From Lutraria lutraria (Eukaryota; Mollusca; Bivalvia; Venerida; Mactridae), in the NCBI GenBank assembly GCA_964023205.1, contig OZ026835.1:45419083-45483082 (forward strand): 64,000 bases of DNA, given 5' to 3'. Positions within the stretch are counted from its first letter, which is position 1. Every line of letters starts with the position of its first letter. A program made the position numbers and the translations under genes. Positions 48,921-59,584 of the stretch are shown here, one piece after another. The notes under the pieces are model-generated. The model worked only from the letters and a program-made list of their open reading frames with translations, made no database searches and was not told the origin of the DNA.

Positions 48921-49932
48921 TATGCCCCCCTTCGAAGAAGATGGGGTATATTATTTTGCTAGCCTGTCTGTCCGTCTGTCTGTCGGTAGACCAGTTAGTT
49001 TCCGATCAATAACTCGTCAAGGGATTGACCGATGGGCCTGATACTTTGCAGGTACATTGGCCTTGGACAGTAGATGACCCCTATTGAAATTGGGGTCACT
49101 AAGTCAAAGGTCACTGACATTGAATGTGAATATCGTTTCTGATCGATAACTCGTCAACGGATTGACCGATGGGCCTGATACTTCGCTGGTGAATTGGCCT
49201 TGGACATTAGACATTAGATGACCCCTTTTGAAACTGGGGTCACTAGGTCAAAGGTCAAGGTCACTGTGACATTGAATGTGAATATCGTTTCCGTTCGATA
49301 ACTCGTCAACGGATTGACCGATGGGCCTGATACTTCGCTGGTGAATTGGCCTTGGACATTAGACATTAGATGACCCCTTTTGAAACTGGGGTCACTAGGT
49401 CAAAGGTCAAGGTCACTGTGACATTGAGTTTGAAAATCGTTTCTGATCGATATCATAACTCGTCAACGGATTGACCGATGGGCCTGATACTTTGCAGGTG
49501 CATTAGCCTTGGACAGTAGATTACCCCTATTGAAATTGGGGTCACTAAGTCAAAGGTCAAGGTCACTGTGACATTGAATGTGAATATCGTTTCCGTTGGA
49601 TAACTCGTCAACGGATTGACCGATGGGCCTGATACTTCGCTGGTGAATTGGCCTTGGACATTAGACATTAGATGACCCCTTTTGAAACTGGGGTCACTAG
49701 GTCAAAGGTCAAGGTCACTGTGACATTGAGTTTGAAAATCGTTTCCGATCGATATCATAACTCGTCAACAGATTGACCGATGGGCCTGATACTTTGCAGG
49801 TGCATTAGCCTTGGACACTAGTTGACCCCTATTGAAACTGGGGTCACTAGGTCAAGGTCACTGTGTCATTGGAGTGTGAAAATCGTTTGAGCGATAACTG
49901 TGTCAAGGCCCTGTTTGGGGGGGCATATGTTC
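48921..49932. mobile_element. TATGCCCCCC element with six 150-bp tandem units
   Basis: Left end TATGCCCCCCTTCG and right end GGGGGGGCATATG are inverted. After a CTGTCTGTCCGTCTGTCTGT tract there are six units of about 150 bp with 'AACTCGTCAACGGATTGACC', 'GATGGGCCTGATACTT' and 'GTCAAAGGTCAAGGTCACTG'. Units 1 and 4 share one variant (TTGAAATTGGGG), units 2, 3 and 5 another, suggesting duplication of multi-unit blocks. This type is widespread in bivalve genomes (general knowledge). Confidence 0.8.
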
Positions 49933-50329
49933 CAACCCTGGAGCTCTTGTTGTATATTATCTGTTTTGTTTATCATTATTTAATCTTTGTAAATGTATAT
50001 GTCCTCTATTTAATAATCCAATTTAGAAGTTAAATGAAAAATAATCCTTTAGATTTCTTACAGTCGAAGAATTGAAATATATATGGATCATCACCAAACT
50101 TGGTCTGTGGCTTCCTTATATTGCCCTGTATCAAGATTGTTTAAATAAATTAGGTTAGCCCCTATTAGGGTCAACTACAGCTAAAACATCAAAATGGCTT
50201 CTTCTTGTACTTGATGGATAGATCCTCACAAAACTTGAATATGTAGCATCCTTAGATTGACTTCTATCCAGTTTGCTCAAATTAATAAGGTCAGCCTTCA
50301 TAAGGGCCCATAGCGTTCTATACATAGCG

Positions 50330-50347
50330 TGACGTCACTACGTAGTG
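50330..50347. promoter_or_regulatory. CRE overlapping a second palindrome
   Basis: TGACGTCA (50330-50337) overlaps the perfect 12-bp palindrome CACTACGTAGTG (50336-50347). GGGCCCA words flank it on both sides (about 50305 and 50355). No gene start is visible. Confidence 0.25.
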
Positions 50348-52378
50348 TACACATTGGGCCCACAGAGCTAAAAATAGAAAATACTTAATTTTCTCATTAT
50401 AGCATTCTTGAGTCATCACTGTAATCATTTATTCATTTGAGCGATGTATAGGGCCATGACATGGGTCTCTTCGTAGTTTTACCTTGTATATCTTATGAGA
50501 TTCTGTAACCACAACCCGAACCTCAAAAGTTGCTAACAGTTAGTGTATTATTAGAAACATATGATCGAGCAAAAACCACCTTGCCAGTATTTAAATGTAA
50601 GTATGGAAATTCCTTTCATTGTTGATTTAACATACGATCGACGGTGCAAGGCTTGAACGTCAACCCATTTTTTGACAAGCTTCCATTTCATCTATTGCCA
50701 TGATAAAACGGAAGTAAATGACATCGTAAATACTGCACATAAATTTATGAATAAGTTGACCTTGTTTTGTTTGTTTACAAACATTTGCCTGACTGCGCAC
50801 TGTGCTTGACATCCTAAAATATGGGTCAATAATTGTTTTGCTTCGCGTACAATCTAAATTTAGAATGGGTTCCAGGAAGTCCTACAGCCGAATCAACTAC
50901 CAAAACGGCCAAATTGAAATTTAAGTAAAAAATACCATTTTTCTTGTTGGTGTGTACTATATATTTGTCTGGTTCCCTATCTACTTTGGTTCCGACTTAA
51001 CGCCGAAAGTAGGTCAGGCTTACGCAAGGGAATAGTATTAGGCTGATCAAAGATAAAAGTTATATGATAATATTACGTAAAGGGTATCTAATCCATACGG
51101 TAACATAATATTATGATCAACTGCAATCTGACTATTTAAAGTATTCGATCTTCCTTACGGCAAGATCCGATGACGGCCTATCCCAGTTTCTATTTTCAAA
51201 AGTCGGAATTTCCATTATCACTATTTATATCTATTTATAATTCAGCCAATCGTATAACTCGTTTCATCGGTACTTTGGCCGAATGAACTCTGACGATGTT
51301 ATTTAAACGTCAATAAACGTTAAATTACGTATAACATACTTGTCTGCAACCACTTTCTGATTTTTTTAGTAATCCTGATCGCTTCGGCCATAGTAGTATA
51401 GAAAATTTAATAAACACGCATGCCACATGGGCGCTATCGTTACATTCAGTTGCGTAAGAATATGTGTTCGTAATAACTACAAGTCAAATATTGTTGGACT
51501 TGATTTTGTAATCGTTGACTTATATTTGTCGCTGGACTCCATAACAGCTTGGTTAAAAGAATGCCACATACAGGAAATAGTACGCAACTAAATGGTATGT
51601 TTATATAGAAGTATCTGGAATCTTTCCCCAATTAAGTGAGTCAGATCTAAATACATTTCAAATCATTCTATTGTAACTACATGGAAAGAGTCATGTATCT
51701 AAATAAGTGCTTGTCGGTAGATACATGAGATTTTCAAATGCGTAGAATTAAAACCGCGTATTCACTGTCCAATAAAATATCTTGCCGTAAAAGTAGTTCT
51801 ACTTTCGGTTTTCGTTCGATAGTTCAGAAAAATCTCCACGGACGTATGCATGCATTTGCAACAATCTACCATCGATGTGTGTGTTTTGTGCCTTTCTAAC
51901 ATTTCTTAATATTACAAAGCGAATTCTCATTTAATCGTATTCCGTGACATTCACACCAACTACTGTTATTTTGATGACGGAATCGCTATTTATAGACTCA
52001 CTCCCCGCAGTGGCTAGTAGCAAAGCGTAACCGATGTGGGGAGATTGATTTATCGAAGGTAGAATGTTAAAACTGCGGCTTAAGAATAATAATTCGAGTC
52101 GCTAAATACGATCGTAAATTACTGGATACGTGCTTTTAAAATTTACTGTTTAAGAGTTCCTTTGACGCCAGATTATTTAGAATTACATAATCACGTCTGA
52201 ATTTCATGCAACATCGGGTTAACTATAGGTCATATAGGTCTTACTCTACTGTGTCAGTACCTTTTTGATTTGAGTGACCCTAAATGTGTTCAATGCGATG
52301 ATGTTCTGTTGTGTTAAAACCTGAAGAATCAATGTTTGTATTTACTGTTACTGAAGTTTTGTTTACTAGTTTTGTACA

Positions 52379-52384
52379 ATAAAG
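52379..52384 (+). terminator. Possible poly(A) signal
   Basis: ACAATAAAGAGTTTTTAATG resembles a cleavage/polyadenylation region. No coding exon was found upstream within several kilobases, so this could end a non-coding transcript or be chance. Confidence 0.15.
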
Positions 52385-53472
52385 AGTTTTTAATGCAATT
52401 AAATTGTCCTCAATTAATATGCTAATCATTGAACTTTCCAATATCAGGCTTTTTTTCATTTTAAAATTTTAGCAAAGGGACTATAGTAAAACCCTAGCTT
52501 ATGTCATTTACCTATATGCATATGACATGCATTACAATATGAATGAAAAATCGGTCCGTAATTTTAAATGTTAAAATATTTGTATGGGCTCGAACGATGT
52601 GGGTACACATTTCTCTCTTTTGTCTCGTATGGTAAAAATCAAGTCCGACAGTACTTTCAGTACTTTGATTTTTTACTGCGGTTAAAAATAGAATCAGATC
52701 ACTTTCAGAATTATGAAATTAAGGCGCTGATTGGCTAGTGGAAAAGGTCACCTGAGGTGACCTTCTATAGGTCGTCTTCAGATCCTCATAGCGTAGCGGG
52801 TTTGAGGATACGATTTTAATCAGATTGCACTGCGGGCGCCGCCATTATTGAGCTTTGCCTGTTCCACACCGTATAACGTACTGTCAGGAGCAGGTAACTC
52901 TAGACTACGTATGTACGTTACAACGCACAGTACGTTATGTATAAAGCTTTTTGAAAAAGCTAGAACGAGGTTCTCCATTATTTCAAAACGTAAAATTGAT
53001 GCATTTAGACGAAAATTGTATCGTGGTTCAAACTGATTTGACAGTTTTACCAAAATGAAGCAGATATTATTTGCAATGGCACTTTCTATTTAAATTATTA
53101 TATACATGTACATTTATTATTTATAATTTAGTTATTGGAATAAGTTTGTTCTTGTTACATGTATGTTTACACGCTGAGTAATACGTTTGCGTATTTCAAA
53201 ACCGAAAAAGAAATACTCTTGTTCTCGGATGCATTTCTCTTTTCTTAACACAGTACATTAAATACATTAAATTTATTTTACGATATCGCAAATACACAAG
53301 TAATTTCAAATACAAAAACAGCTAAACCGGTTTCTACTTATCATATAATTACTCCGCAAATAAAACACATTATTTTCTTATCTATATATACTCTGTATAT
53401 ATGAAGTTATGAACTTTTACCCAAAAAAAAAAGAAAACGTTCAAAATAAAAAATGATGTCCAACATCAGACG

Positions 53473-53494
53473 CACGTATATATATATATACGTG
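53473..53494. repeat. 22-bp perfect palindrome
   Basis: CACGTA(TA)n TACGTG is a perfect inverted repeat with no spacer, centred on a TA microsatellite. Probably sequence-composition driven. Confidence 0.5.
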
Positions 53495-54279
53495 TTACCT
53501 AAACATTTACGAATGGGATCTTCCGTGTAGACAATAACATTGCTGACCATATATAGCTCCACCATGTTTTTGAGCCGTGACGAAATTATTCAAAATGATC
53601 CACTAAGTCAAATTGGGATATGGCTATTCGGAACAAATCTGACTAAAACATACAAATAAGACAAATTCATCATGCTCAAGTACTATATGTACCCAGCTTA
53701 TTTAGTGCTTTCTTCCATCACCTAAAAACATGGTCGAGCTATACCTTGACAGCTTTGATAGTGTAAAGCTATGTATTTGTAAACCGGAACATACATGTAT
53801 TTGTGTTATATGTACATGTACTAATCATTTGTTAACGCCTTTCTCTCATAATGATGAACTGCTATTTGTTATTTGTAGTATGTACCCGATCCATATTTAT
53901 TGAGTCCAGTATTTTAATTACATGTATTAGTCATGCGTAAGTCAATGGCAAGCTATATTAATGTACACACAGTACGCAATAAACGAATACAGATTGGTTT
54001 ACATTTGCCGTTCATGTACTTGTATAAATATAGTCCAGTCATCATAAATTTTTTGGGGAATTAATTAGTACATAAGCCATTTTTGGTATGTTGGTTCTGT
54101 TTGTGGTGAATAACACCAAGAAAAAAGTCCCCAAGAATCCCATGGTGCAAAAGCGATATTTTGGGGCTAAAAGTTGAAAAAAATAAATCAAACTGGGAAT
54201 TTCAGGAATCAATGTATAACTCAAAAAGTGTTTGGCCAAATGAGTTTTATTTTTCCAAGATAATGTGTATTGATAAAAG

Positions 54280-54310
54280 CAGGGATGCTATATGTAATAT
54301 AGCATCCCTG
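54280..54310. mobile_element. 31-bp foldback element made of transposon ends only
   Basis: CAGGGATGCTATA followed by TGTAATATAGCATCCCTG is a near-perfect palindrome. The right half is the complement of CAGGGATGCTATATTAC, the end of the 34190-36994 transposon. ATAAAAG occurs directly on both sides (54273-54279 and 54311-54317), a perfect 7-bp target duplication of the same length as in the long copy. Confidence 0.85.
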
Positions 54311-54349
54311 ATAAAAGACATCATTTTGATTTAGTTTTACTCTCGAGTC

Positions 54350-55060
54350 TAATCCAAAATGGCCGCCATAATCCAAAATGGCCGCCAAAATGTTGTTTTT
54401 ACTGTTTAAATCCAAATTTGACTGATTGCCTCTTATATCAGTCATTCTAATTTCAAATGTAAAAAGAATAAAGATTACTTTTATCTTATTTATGATGAAT
54501 TTATTAAAAAAACAAATAGCGAAACTTATAAAAGCATACAATGTAATTTTGGGCATGAACTGTATAAAAACTCGAATATGACATTCTAGAGCACTATATT
54601 TGTTCAAGTTCAGAATTATGCCCAAGACACTTTTAACTTTTGATATTGATGAATATTAACAACTTTTGTATTTTAATGAACTTGATTATTCATTGCATAA
54701 ATCCAATATGGCCGCTCCAATCCAAAATGGCCGCCAAATTGTTTTACTGTTTAATTCCAAATTTGACTGTTTTGTCATATTCTAATTACAAATGTAAGAA
54801 GAAAAGAAATTACTTTTATATTATTTGTGATGAATTTCTTTTCAAAGTCAATAATGAACTTATAAAGCTCACAATGTAATTTTGGGCATAAACTGTGTAA
54901 AACACCAAAATGACATTCTAGAACCACTATAATTATTCAACTTTAGAATTATGCCTAAGACATTTTTAACATTTGATATTGATAAATACTGAGAATTTTT
55001 GTATTTTAATGTTGATTATGCATGATGTAATCCAATATGGCTGCTAAAATTATAGTGTCG
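54350..55060. repeat. About 340-bp tandem duplication with AAAATGGCCGCC
   Basis: Two full copies and a third start (55026) share 'AATCCAAAATGGCCGCCA', 'ACTGTTTAATTCCAAATTTGACTG' (seen in shorter pieces), 'ATTTTGGGCAT' and 'TTTTAACNTTTGATATTGAT'. The 134-codon minus frame at 54221-54625 spans copy 1 but is broken in copy 2. Confidence 0.65.
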
Positions 55061-55064
55061 ATAG

Positions 55065-55995
55065 GTCATACAACAAAAATAAACAATTAATCAGACAATA
55101 ATGAAAGATGCCAATGCAAAGACCTATCTACATCCTGCAATAGGTTCCTAAGTCTCTTCACTTTAATCTTTTCTGAATAGTTCTCAGATGAAGACATTTT
55201 TTCGAATGCGGTAGCTAGTGCCTCTTCCTGAGGTTAGGTAGTCTGTATCATTGTGGTCAACAGACAAATGCTTAATTGGAGATAAGCCTTCTCTATTGAC
55301 TTTGTGGACCATACCTACGTTTTTGTTGTTCGGTACGAACAATAAAGTTATTACCGTATTTCAGAAATCGCTCAGTTTTCATTGAAAACCTGCATACCGA
55401 ACAGCTTCCATTAATTTAACCTTCCGCCTACGAACATAGTTCTATTTTTTTCAGTTCAATGGCATAAATACAAATTAAAAATCTGCAAAAGTTGAGTATA
55501 TATACAAAGAGGCAGGTAATGTAGACTATATGATATTATGTTATTTGCTTAACTACTTTTTGTGATCCGTTAGTAGTACTTAAGTCTGCATCGAAATTCA
55601 TGTGCGAACTATCGTTCGGATTAAAAAACTCACCCTACAAAGAAATTCAACTTTTGACTGCTTTGTAGTTCCGAACAACAGCAGTACCTTCAGAGCTTTG
55701 ATTCTAATCGAGGTTATACTAAGTATCATTCAGTTTTGAGACAAAGTCTCCCAATTATTTTAGTGATTTTCGAGCTTTTGATCTTGATATACAAAAGGAG
55801 TTAATTAAGATTTTCATCAGTTAGTCTCAGATTGAATTTCCTTAGGGCTTCCTTGAGAGGTTAGGTAGCCCCTATACAGTCATCATTATACCATACATTT
55901 GTAGTTTGTCATAGCTTCTAGAGTTTGTGGAGGTCAGAGGGATTGAGCCTTAGTTAGACACATCCTCACTATTGTCTAACTTTTCATGAGTAATC
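55065..55995. other. Unassigned DNA upstream of the LINE remnant
   Basis: No feature recognised with confidence. It may include the eroded 5' part of the LINE copy that follows. Confidence 0.25.
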
Positions 55996-55999
55996 ATAA

Positions 56000-57560
56000 G
56001 TCTGGTCTCAAAGAAGTTTTTTTCAAATTCGCTATTGCTAGCTTCCGCAGTTTGGATTGGTCTTAGACAGACGGACATGCTGATGAAATAAGCTGGGAAA
56101 GTGGTCACTTCCACAAGTGTCATCTCCAACGTTTCATGTAAAAGTCTCTTAGCAACATTAATTTAGGCTACACAGAGATAGATTTTTTTCAGGCACACAA
56201 GACATGGGATGAGAGAAACAACTTAATATCTCTTCCAAAATCAAGAGAAGTACAATTAAATCCTCTGGTCCAGACAAAGTTCATTATCAATTAATTTCTT
56301 AAACGCCCATTCATACTCTTTCTCTTTTACTTGATACGTTTAATAATGTGTGGAAATCAGAGGAACTCCCTTCTTCTTACCATTGTTAATTCCTATTCCT
56401 AGGCTGGGCTTTCTAATGATCATCACGCAATACTCAGATGCCACCTTCCACTTTTTATTGTGGTTTTCTTCCGTGTCCAAGTGGGAAACACTCTTTCAGA
56501 TCCACACAAACAATAAATGGGTATGCCACAGGGCTGTATCCTGTGGGTCACCTAATTTAGTATCAAAACTAATAGTGAAGTTGAAGTTTTAAATCCAGGA
56601 ATAAACTGCTCCCTTTATGTAGATGGTTTTACTTGAATCCTTTGATGTTTTGAGTCGAAAAACAAAAACCTCGTTAAAAGACGGCTCCATCAATGATATA
56701 CTTGATATGAAACTATGTCGGATCAAAATGGTTTCACAGTTTCAATACATTTTAAAATGCATCCTGAACTATGTCTTATTATATGGGCAACACACCAATT
56801 CAGGTTGTAGACTTTAATTATCTAGGGTTATATTTGACTCCAGACTTACATTTTTATTAGTCATATTAAATCACTAAAAAGTAATTGCTAGAAGACTCAA
56901 TACCTCCTGAAAGTTGTCACTGACTAAGGATCTAACAGAAAAGTACTAATACGTTTATATTAGTCTCTTATCCATTCAGAACTGGACTATGGATCCATTG
57001 TATATGAATCAGCCTGGAAATCATATCTAATAGCCCTTGAATCACTACATATTCATGGTTAAAGGCAAATGAAATACTAGTACTAAGTATCCCTTTTTTC
57101 ACAACAAAAAATTGCCGCTCATTATACATTTGTATTTTAAAACTAAAATTAAATTTCTTTTTAACAAAACATACCAAGTTGTTAATTACACTTTATCAAA
57201 ATATATCTTTGAATGTAATTCCACCACTTGGCACTTTCCAAACCAAATACCAAGAAGGAAAGAAACATATACCACATGCATCAACCTATTTGATCTGATG
57301 TTATATAATCTGTATCACTATACTATAATACAATGTAAATGAGATTGGTCTCACACACTCTTATTTTTTTGTCACTACATATCAATTGCAACTATTTCAT
57401 TTTACATTTTTAGTTGCGCTTCATTTCTTATTAACATGACTATATATCATTTTACCAATCTGATAACATACTTCTTGGCGTCCTCTTATTTAATTTCGCT
57501 TTACATGACTTATGTTGTCGATGCGCCGTAAAACAACATTAAACATTGCATTTCCAACAG
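56000..57560 (+). pseudogene. Decayed LINE (Jockey-like) reverse transcriptase
   Basis: Fragments of a non-LTR reverse transcriptase appear in order in one frame class: KSSGPDK (56258-56278), FRVQVGNTLSD (56469-56501), GMPQGC (56520-56537), LYVDG (56613-56627), and SLIHSELDYGSIVYES (56964-57011) with SYLIALESLHIHG after it. The catalytic YxDD is YVDG here, so the second Asp is lost. Many stops and shifts lie between blocks. The end near 57516-57555 (GATGCGCCGTAAAACAACAT) resembles 3' tails of this LINE group in molluscs. No endonuclease domain identified. Inactive. The 5' limit is a guess. Confidence 0.75.
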
Positions 57561-57765
57561 TGAAAATTAATATAAGGATTCATTGTGATAGATAAACAAC
57601 ATTGTAATAAAAAGTAATCACATAAAAATCACCACCACTAACATATTCATTGTACATTATAACTACTAACCTCCACAAAAAATTCGTCTGAAACAAAAGA
57701 AGTCCAAAACATTTTTGCTATCTAGAACTACTTCTTGATTACTAAAGTACCAAATCTACGGCCTG

Positions 57766-57830
57766 CCTAATTGAAGACCTACAGGTAATTGAAGACCTAC
57801 GGAAGACCTACGCAAATACAGTATATATAC
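57766..57830 (+). repeat. GAAGACCTAC module, left copy 1
   Basis: CCTAATTGAAGACCTACAGG then TAATTGAAGACCTACGGAAG and ACCTACGCAAATACAGTATA. The complement of each unit in the 62-64 kb array carries the same sequence, so this copy is inverted relative to the array. A partial copy lies at 58203-58233 (TTATTGAAGACTTACACAAA TACAGTATA). Confidence 0.75.
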
Positions 57831-58239
57831 AGAAAAACTAATGTTAGATTTGGATTCAGAACCATGAATATATGTATAAATGACAAAAATATTAATAAAA
57901 ACTTATCTTCGAAAGTGATTTAGAAAGCTTTTCCCTTGGAACTAATTTTTACCGATCGCGCGGAAGAACGTTAACTCTAATTGTGAAGAGTCGATGTTTC
58001 GCCCAAACGTCTGTTCGTACAACAACACGTACATGTTTTAATATTTAATTATTATTACAGATTAATTTATCTTCATACATGTTATATGATATACAATCAT
58101 AATATAGAACGATACGCATTCTTGCATACATTACTGTCAAACTTTCATCTGAATAATGTCAGGGACACTATATTACTCTGAAAATGTCGACTAAATATAT
58201 TGACTTATTGAAGACTTACACAAATACAGTATAAAAAAC

Positions 58240-58810
58240 TTCTTTTGTAAGTTTGGCAAAATATGTTAAATTGTGTAATAATCATTAAAATATAATTCGC
58301 AATGATGTGTCATAATTGTTATTACACACTTCACAATAACTTTGAAACTTGAATAACGGGACGCATGCCTAATTGAAGACCTACAAGTAATTGAAGACCT
58401 ACGGAAGACGCATGCATTTTGAAACACAAGGTTGTTCTGTTCTGTTATTTTAATGTGTTATAGATGATAAAGAATAATTAAAACATATAAGTGTCAATTA
58501 TTTATTATAGCCAACATTTAATTAAAATCAAGTGTTAAATCATAAAATAATGTATTTAGGCTATTTTAATGAATGTGTCTGATCTGTAATTTATAATTAA
58601 GTAGTGGGCATTATTCTATCAAAATTAGTTTACTATATAAATTGCATTGATTGTTTTCTTATTTTAGTAAATCTATTATTTTGAGTAGTAAGTTTGGAAA
58701 AAAGTGTTAATTGTATAGTAATAATTTAAAGTATATAATTCTCAATAATGTGTCAAAATTATAATTACACACTTTACAATAACGGGCTGCGTGCATTTTG
58801 AAACACAAGG
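58240..58810. repeat. Dispersed direct duplication upstream of the SGNH gene
   Basis: The segment 58240-58440 and the segment 58685-58812 share, in order, 'GTAAGTTTGG', 'TATATAATTC/ATATAATTCGCAA', 'TGATGTGTCA', 'TTACACACTT', 'ACAATAAC', and the junction 'GTGCATTTTGAAACACAAGG' (GCATGC... in the first). The first copy has an extra 47 bp at 58360-58406. Confidence 0.6.
58360..58415 (+). repeat. Inserted GAAGACCTAC module with 9-bp direct repeats
   Basis: GACGCATGC (58360-58368) and GACGCATGC (58407-58415) flank a 38-bp insert made of two TAATTGAAGACCTAC units. The related sequence at 58786-58806 reads straight across the site without the insert, i.e. an empty-site duplicate. Confidence 0.7.
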
Positions 58811-58865
58811 GTGTGACAACTTTTCATAATTTTTCGCGGCTGTTCGTTGACTGAATTGACTCGTA

Positions 58866-59101
58866 ATGAGTGAGTTTGTGTCAGAATATACGTATATAAA
58901 CATAAGTTTTACGCTGATGAACACAACAAACCTAACAATGACATACGCAATATTCGGAGATAGTTACATTAAACGACTTGAGGTGTATACCAGGGGTAAC
59001 CTGAACTTTTTTTATAAGTGCAATTTCTACGGTGTATCTGGGATGTCTACACGTAGAAAATTCAATCCAATGTATGAGAAGCTAAAAAATGACAAGCCAA
59101 G
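58866..59101 (+). CDS. SGNH-like gene, exon 1
   Basis: 78 codons and two bases. A polar N-terminal extension of about 26 residues precedes the strand AIFGDSY, so translation could also start at the in-frame ATG at 58938. The segment FFYKCNFYGVSG (block II region, conserved Gly) precedes the donor G|GTAAGA. Confidence 0.72.
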
Positions 59102-59584
59102 GTAAGAACATTAATTTCGGAACAAAAATATAATTTCTCTCGTCGTTTTTCATTGTTTACGTATTTATAGTTGTTATTATTAAATATACTTATGTTTTGT
59201 ATTCCAGGTATGTATTCTTAAATGTTGGGGGTAACAACATCAACAAGAACTGTACACCAGCTGAAATTTTTCATGACATTAATTCGTCACATAGTAGACG
59301 ACCTAAAATCAGCTGGTGTAGAAAGGATTTTTGTAGCATCAAAAGTAGAAAGAGGAAGATTCCCCCCGTATACTGGAATAACAGCAAGAGAGTTCAATGC
59401 CATCAGAAGATCAGTCAACGAAAAATTGAAACATCACTTTAAAGGAGACTATGTAGATTGTGGAAAATGGTTAAAATATCCAAGACATTATGACGACGAC
59501 TTAGTGCACCCAGGTAATGTTGAAGGAGGTATGGAAGTTTTGAAATGTATCATGCATAGATGTTTTAGTAAGACTTTGTATTAA
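58866..59584 (+). CDS. SGNH-hydrolase-like gene, two exons, one frameshift
   Basis: Exon 1 58866-59101 and exon 2 59208-59584 join in phase 2 (AG|G) across a 106-bp intron with GTAAGA and TTCCAG borders. The ATG follows an in-frame TGA at 58857. SGNH/GDSL blocks are visible: AIFGDSY (Ser codon 58962-58964), VGGNN (block III, about 59225-59239) and DDDLVHP (block V, Asp 59498-59500, His 59507-59509). So the catalytic Ser, Asp and His are all present. Between blocks III and V the frame moves by +1, with one extra base somewhere near 59265-59285, possibly in the T5 run at 59267-59271; otherwise 612 nt would give about 203 residues. This is a pseudogene or an assembly error. Such domains occur in host esterases and in some retroelements (CR1 esterase, Ngaro-type), so origin is open. 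Confidence 0.72.
59208..59584 (+). CDS. SGNH-like gene, exon 2 (frameshifted)
   Basis: Starts YVFLNVGGNNINKNCTPAEI in the spliced frame. From about 59285 the family-like sequence (IRHIVDDLKSAGVERIFV, later DDDLVHPG) continues one base later and ends at TAA 59582-59584. Both frames are open past the switch point for a short way. Confidence 0.68.

Larger units (their letters stand above)
49940..54270. other. Intergenic DNA, no gene seen
   Basis: No coding region recognised. Points of note are the CRE palindrome near 50330, an AATAAA with T-rich follow-up at 52379 and a 22-bp palindrome at 53473. Short frames at 51446-51631 and 52820-53053 lack domains. Confidence 0.3.

Noticed and set aside
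54221..54625. 134-codon minus-strand ORF
   Set aside because: Lies across one copy of a tandem duplication; the second copy carries indels that break the frame; composition is AT-driven and no domain is recognised.
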